Below are positions 61,584-64,000 of a stretch of 64,000 nucleotides of DNA, in pieces (positions within the stretch are counted from its first letter, which is position 1; the number at the start of each line of letters is the position of its first letter). Origin of the DNA: Streptomyces sp. R21 (GTDB lineage: Bacteria > Actinomycetota > Actinomycetes > Streptomycetales > Streptomycetaceae); the NCBI RefSeq assembly GCF_041051975.1, contig NZ_CP163435.1, positions 8,896,501 through 8,960,500 on the forward strand. Reading direction: 5' to 3'. Made by a program: the position numbers and the translations under genes. Below the pieces are notes generated by a model that saw nothing but the letters and a program-made list of their open reading frames with translations, was not told the DNA's origin and did not search any database.

Positions 61584-62498
61584 ATGACGAACACGGCAAC
61601 CACCTCCACAGCGCCGGGACCGACAGCGGGCACCCTCGTCCGTACGCCCCCGGGCGTGGGCAGCCTCGGCGGCATCGGCATGGTGCTGGGAGGCGCGGTC
61701 TCGGTGCAGTTCGGCTCCGCCGTCGCCGCCCTGCTCTTCCCGCGGGCCGGCGCGCTCGGTGTCGTGTCGCTGCGCGTGACGATCGCGGCGCTGCTCCTGC
61801 TGGTCGTGTGCCGCCCCCGGCTCCGTGGCCACTCCCGTACCGACTGGGCCGTGGCCTGCACTTTCGGTCTCGCGCTCGGCGGCATGAACCTCCTCTTCTA
61901 CCAGGCCATCGACCGGATCCCGCTCGGCCCGGCCGTCACCCTGGAGGTCCTCGGCCCGCTGTTGCTGTCCGTCGCCGGGGTGCGCCGCGCGCTCAGCCTG
62001 GTGTGGGCCGGCCTGGCACTCGCGGGGGTCCTCCTGCTCGGCCGCGGCGGTTTCGCCGAACTCAACCTCGCGGGGGCCGGCTTCGCCCTCGCGGCGGGCG
62101 CCATGTGGGCGGCGTACATCGTCTTCAACGCCCGGGCGGGAGCCCGCTTTCCGCGCCTGGACGGCCTGGCCGTCGCGATGGCCGTGGCCGCGCTGGTGAG
62201 CCTGCCCCTGGGCATCGGCTCGGCGGGCGGCACCTTGCTGAGGCCGGACGTACTGGGACTCGGGCTGGTGATCGCCGTACTGTCCTCAGGGCTGCCGTAC
62301 ACCCTGGAACTGCTGGCCCTACGGCGGCTGCCGACGGCGACCTTCGCGGTGCTGATGAGCCTGGCACCGGCGCTCGCCGCGCTGGCCGGATTCCTGGTGC
62401 TGGGCCAGACGCTGTCCCCGCTGGAGTGCGTGGCCATCGCCCTGGTGGTCGCGGCGAGCGCGGGAGCGGTGCGCAGCGGGGCCGGGGAGCGGGCCTAG
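61584..62498 (+). CDS. EamA/DMT-family membrane transporter (RhtA-like)
   Basis: 304 residues from ATG 61584 (GTG 61575 possible). About ten membrane helices in two EamA repeats: GAVSVQFGSAVAALLF, GLALGGMNLLFYQAIDRIPLGPAVTLEVLGPLLLSV and LLALRRLPTATFAVLMSLAPALAALAGFLVLGQTLSPLE. RhtA-like members export amino acids or related metabolites. Divergent LysR control is likely through the 69-base intergenic region. Confidence 0.9.
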   Translation: MTNTATTSTAPGPTAGTLVRTPPGVGSLGGIGMVLGGAVSVQFGSAVAALLFPRAGALGVVSLRVTIAALLLLVVCRPRLRGHSRTDWAVACTFGLALGGMNLLFYQAIDRIPLGPAVTLEVLGPLLLSVAGVRRALSLVWAGLALAGVLLLGRGGFAELNLAGAGFALAAGAMWAAYIVFNARAGARFPRLDGLAVAMAVAALVSLPLGIGSAGGTLLRPDVLGLGLVIAVLSSGLPYTLELLALRRLPTATFAVLMSLAPALAALAGFLVLGQTLSPLECVAIALVVAASAGAVRSGAGERA

Positions 62499-62564
62499 CG
62501 CAGGGGTGCGGGCGCCCGCGTGTGTGCGCAGGGTGCGCCCGCCCTGGGCCGGCGCGGTATGCGC

Positions 62565-62678
62565 TCAGCCGATGAAGTGGTCGGCCGCTTCGGCGAGGGT
62601 GTGGTGGAGGTCGAGCGCCCAGTTGCGCAGCCCGGCCTGGACGAATGGGCGCGCTCCCCAGCCACCCCGTGCGGTCAC
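62565..62678 (-). CDS. 37-codon ORF or gene remnant, doubtful
   Basis: From GTG 62678, VTARGGWGARPFVQAGLRNW then ALDLHHTLAEAADHFIG and stop. The end looks like a real protein C-terminus (amphipathic helix), but there is no ribosome-binding site. It sits in the 336-base gap 62499-62834, otherwise occupied by short dyads. Confidence 0.25.
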   Translation of the reverse strand: MTARGGWGARPFVQAGLRNWALDLHHTLAEAADHFIG

Positions 62679-62683
62679 GTGCG

Positions 62684-62694
62684 TGTCATTGACA
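62684..62694. promoter_or_regulatory. short palindrome upstream of the GH127 gene
   Basis: TGTCATTGACA, a perfect 11-bp palindrome in the upstream region of the GH127 gene. Confidence 0.3.
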
Positions 62695-62744
62695 TCAGGA
62701 GTCAGTCCTCTACCGTTGACCCCCGCACAGCATGTCGCACAGGT

Positions 62745-62758
62745 TTCGATATCTCGAA
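62745..62758. promoter_or_regulatory. dyad upstream of the GH127 gene, possible sugar-regulator operator
   Basis: TTCGA-TATC-TCGAA, a perfect 14-bp dyad about 77 bases before the GTG start. Sugar-responsive repressors of Streptomyces use sites of this kind. Another dyad CATGTC-ATA-GACATG (62809-62823) abuts the ribosome-binding site. Confidence 0.5.
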
Positions 62759-62834
62759 CAGGCACCTGGAACACCACCCAGTGGGGCGGGGAACGGGACT
62801 CGCCGCCCCATGTCATAGACATGCGGAGGACTTC

Positions 62835-64000
62835 GTGACCCCACCCCTCGGCAGACGGTCGTTCCTCACCGTGGCCGGCGCCGCCGCCACGGCGCTGACC
62901 GTGACGGACGGCTCCGCGGCTCAGGCGGCCGCGCCACGCCCCGCCGACCGGACCCGCCAACTGGCCACCCGGGTAAGGCCGTTCCCGCTCACCGCGGTAA
63001 CCCTGCTGGCCGGACCGTTCAAGGACAATCAGAGCCGCAACACCGCCTATCTGCGCTTCGTCGACATCGACCGGCTGCTGCACACCTTCCGCCTGAACGT
63101 CGGCCTGCCCAGCACCGCCCAGCCCTGCGGCGGCTGGGAGGGCCCGAGCATCGAACTGCGCGGGCACTCCACCGGCCACCTCCTGTCGGGCCTCGCCCTC
63201 GCGTACGCCAACGCAGGCGACACCGCCCTGCGCGACAAGGGCCGCCGACTGGTCACCGCCCTGGCCGCATGTCAGAACGCGTCCCCGTCGGCGGGCTTCG
63301 GCAAGGGCTATCTGTCGGCCTTCCCGGAGAGCTTCTTCGACCGGCTGGAGGCCGGTACGGGCGTCTGGGCCCCCTACTACACCCTGCACAAGATCATGGC
63401 GGGCCTGGTGGACCAGTACATACTGGCCGGGAACGACCAGGCCCTCGACGTGCTCCTGCGCAAGGGGGAGTGGGTCAACCAGCGCACCGCCAGGCTGAGT
63501 TACGAGCAGATGCAGCGCGTGCTGGAGACCGAGTTCGGCGGCATGAACGACGTGTTCGCCGACCTGCACGCCATCACCGGCGACGCCGTCTGGCTGCAGG
63601 TCGCCGAACGCTTCACCCACGCCCGGGTCTTCGACCCGCTGGCTGCCGGAGAGGACCGGCTCGCCGGACTGCATGCCAACACCCAGATCCCGAAGATGGT
63701 CGGGGCGATACGGCTGTGGCAGGAGGGCCTGCCCGACCGCTACCGCACGATCGCCGGCAACTTCTGGCAGATCGTCACCGACCACCACTCCTACGTCATC
63801 GGCGGCAACAGCAACGGCGAGGGCTTCCACGAACCCGACGTCGTCGCGGGGCAGTTGTCCAACGGCACGTGCGAGAACTGCAACAGCTACAACATGCTCA
63901 AGCTGACCCGTCTGCTGCACTTCGAGGCACCGGACCGCACCGACCTCCTCGACTACTACGAGCGCACCCTGTTCAACCAGATGCTGGGCGAGCAGGACCC
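62835..64000 (+). CDS. Tat-exported glycoside hydrolase, GH127 (beta-L-arabinofuranosidase-like), 5' part
   Basis: At least 388 residues; runs off the right edge. GTG 62835 has GGAGGA just upstream. Twin-arginine signal GRRSFLTVAGAAATALTV. The GH127/DUF1680 body shows TAYLRFVDIDRLLHTFRLN, GWEGPSIELRGHSTGHLLSGLAL, FGGMNDVFADLHAITGD, LHANTQIPKMVGAIRLW, FHEPDVVAGQLSNGTCENCNSYNMLKLTR; the Cys residues of TCENC correspond to the catalytic/zinc region of the family. It probably removes beta-L-arabinofuranose from plant glycoproteins outside the cell. Confidence 0.9.
   Translation, partial: MTPPLGRRSFLTVAGAAATALTVTDGSAAQAAAPRPADRTRQLATRVRPFPLTAVTLLAGPFKDNQSRNTAYLRFVDIDRLLHTFRLNVGLPSTAQPCGGWEGPSIELRGHSTGHLLSGLALAYANAGDTALRDKGRRLVTALAACQNASPSAGFGKGYLSAFPESFFDRLEAGTGVWAPYYTLHKIMAGLVDQYILAGNDQALDVLLRKGEWVNQRTARLSYEQMQRVLETEFGGMNDVFADLHAITGDAVWLQVAERFTHARVFDPLAAGEDRLAGLHANTQIPKMVGAIRLWQEGLPDRYRTIAGNFWQIVTDHHSYVIGGNSNGEGFHEPDVVAGQLSNGTCENCNSYNMLKLTRLLHFEAPDRTDLLDYYERTLFNQMLGEQD

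Overview
The window is actinobacterial chromosome, almost certainly Streptomyces or a very close relative. It is very GC-rich, uses GTG and TTG starts, and carries a conservon (cvn) operon, the Streptomyces gas-vesicle gene order, streptogrisin-type protease, ECF sigma/anti-sigma pairs and many Streptomyces-type lipoproteins. No rRNA, tRNA, CRISPR array or large biosynthetic cluster was recognised. It reads as mixed chromosomal and accessory DNA with a few mobile-element relics.

Layout. 1-8.3 kb: end of an alpha/beta hydrolase, a methyltransferase, an MHYT membrane sensor, then a conservon (sensor kinase, roadblock, DUF742, GTPase-like) with two unexplained short ORFs inside it, a PPOX-type flavin/F420 protein, a second roadblock protein and a hypothetical. 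8.3-13.6 kb: TesB thioesterase, DUF3516 helicase, membrane hydrolase, type B L31, DUF5709. 13.8-15.7 kb: an ECF sigma factor with its anti-sigma factor, divergent from a COG4315 lipoprotein; the intergenic DNA holds two mirror-image copies of one promoter. 15.7-19.3 kb: a heterodimeric ABC exporter with one intact and one degenerate ATP site. 19.5-29.9 kb: L,D-transpeptidase lipoprotein, PNGase A-like enzyme, dicarboxylate symporter, FAD/Fe-S dehydrogenase with a MarR regulator, a divergent ABC exporter and an MltG-like protein. 29.9-35.3 kb: a sulfonate uptake/desulfonation operon (permease, ATPase, binding protein, SsuD-like and a second flavin monooxygenase) headed by a cysteine-containing leader peptide. 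35.4-41.3 kb: YjbQ protein, then a complete gas-vesicle cluster gvpO-A-F-G-J-L-S-K, flanked by a decayed serine recombinase and an IS630 relic; its GvpA carries a long C-terminal 11-residue repeat. 41.5-50.5 kb: streptogrisin-like protease, PadR, acyl-CoA dehydrogenase, a DUF6348-like protein, a broken GlxA regulator, a saccharopine-dehydrogenase-like protein, a GNAT under a perfect CebR box, a pentapeptide-repeat protein and its coupled membrane protein. 50.5-57.4 kb: an atypical response regulator, SGNH esterase, an intact two-component system and an MMPL transporter. 57.5-64 kb: quinone oxidoreductase with a frameshifted PadR, hydrolase/TetR operon, LysR/EamA pair, and the first part of a Tat-exported GH127 enzyme.

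Themes: many units are a regulator beside its target with a visible operator (MarR, two PadR, TetR). The most notable items are the mirror-image ECF promoter pair, the repeat-bearing GvpA, the asymmetric ABC pair and the leaderless cysteine leader peptide. Coordinates and motifs were read by eye; homology calls rest on remembered family features, with no database search.
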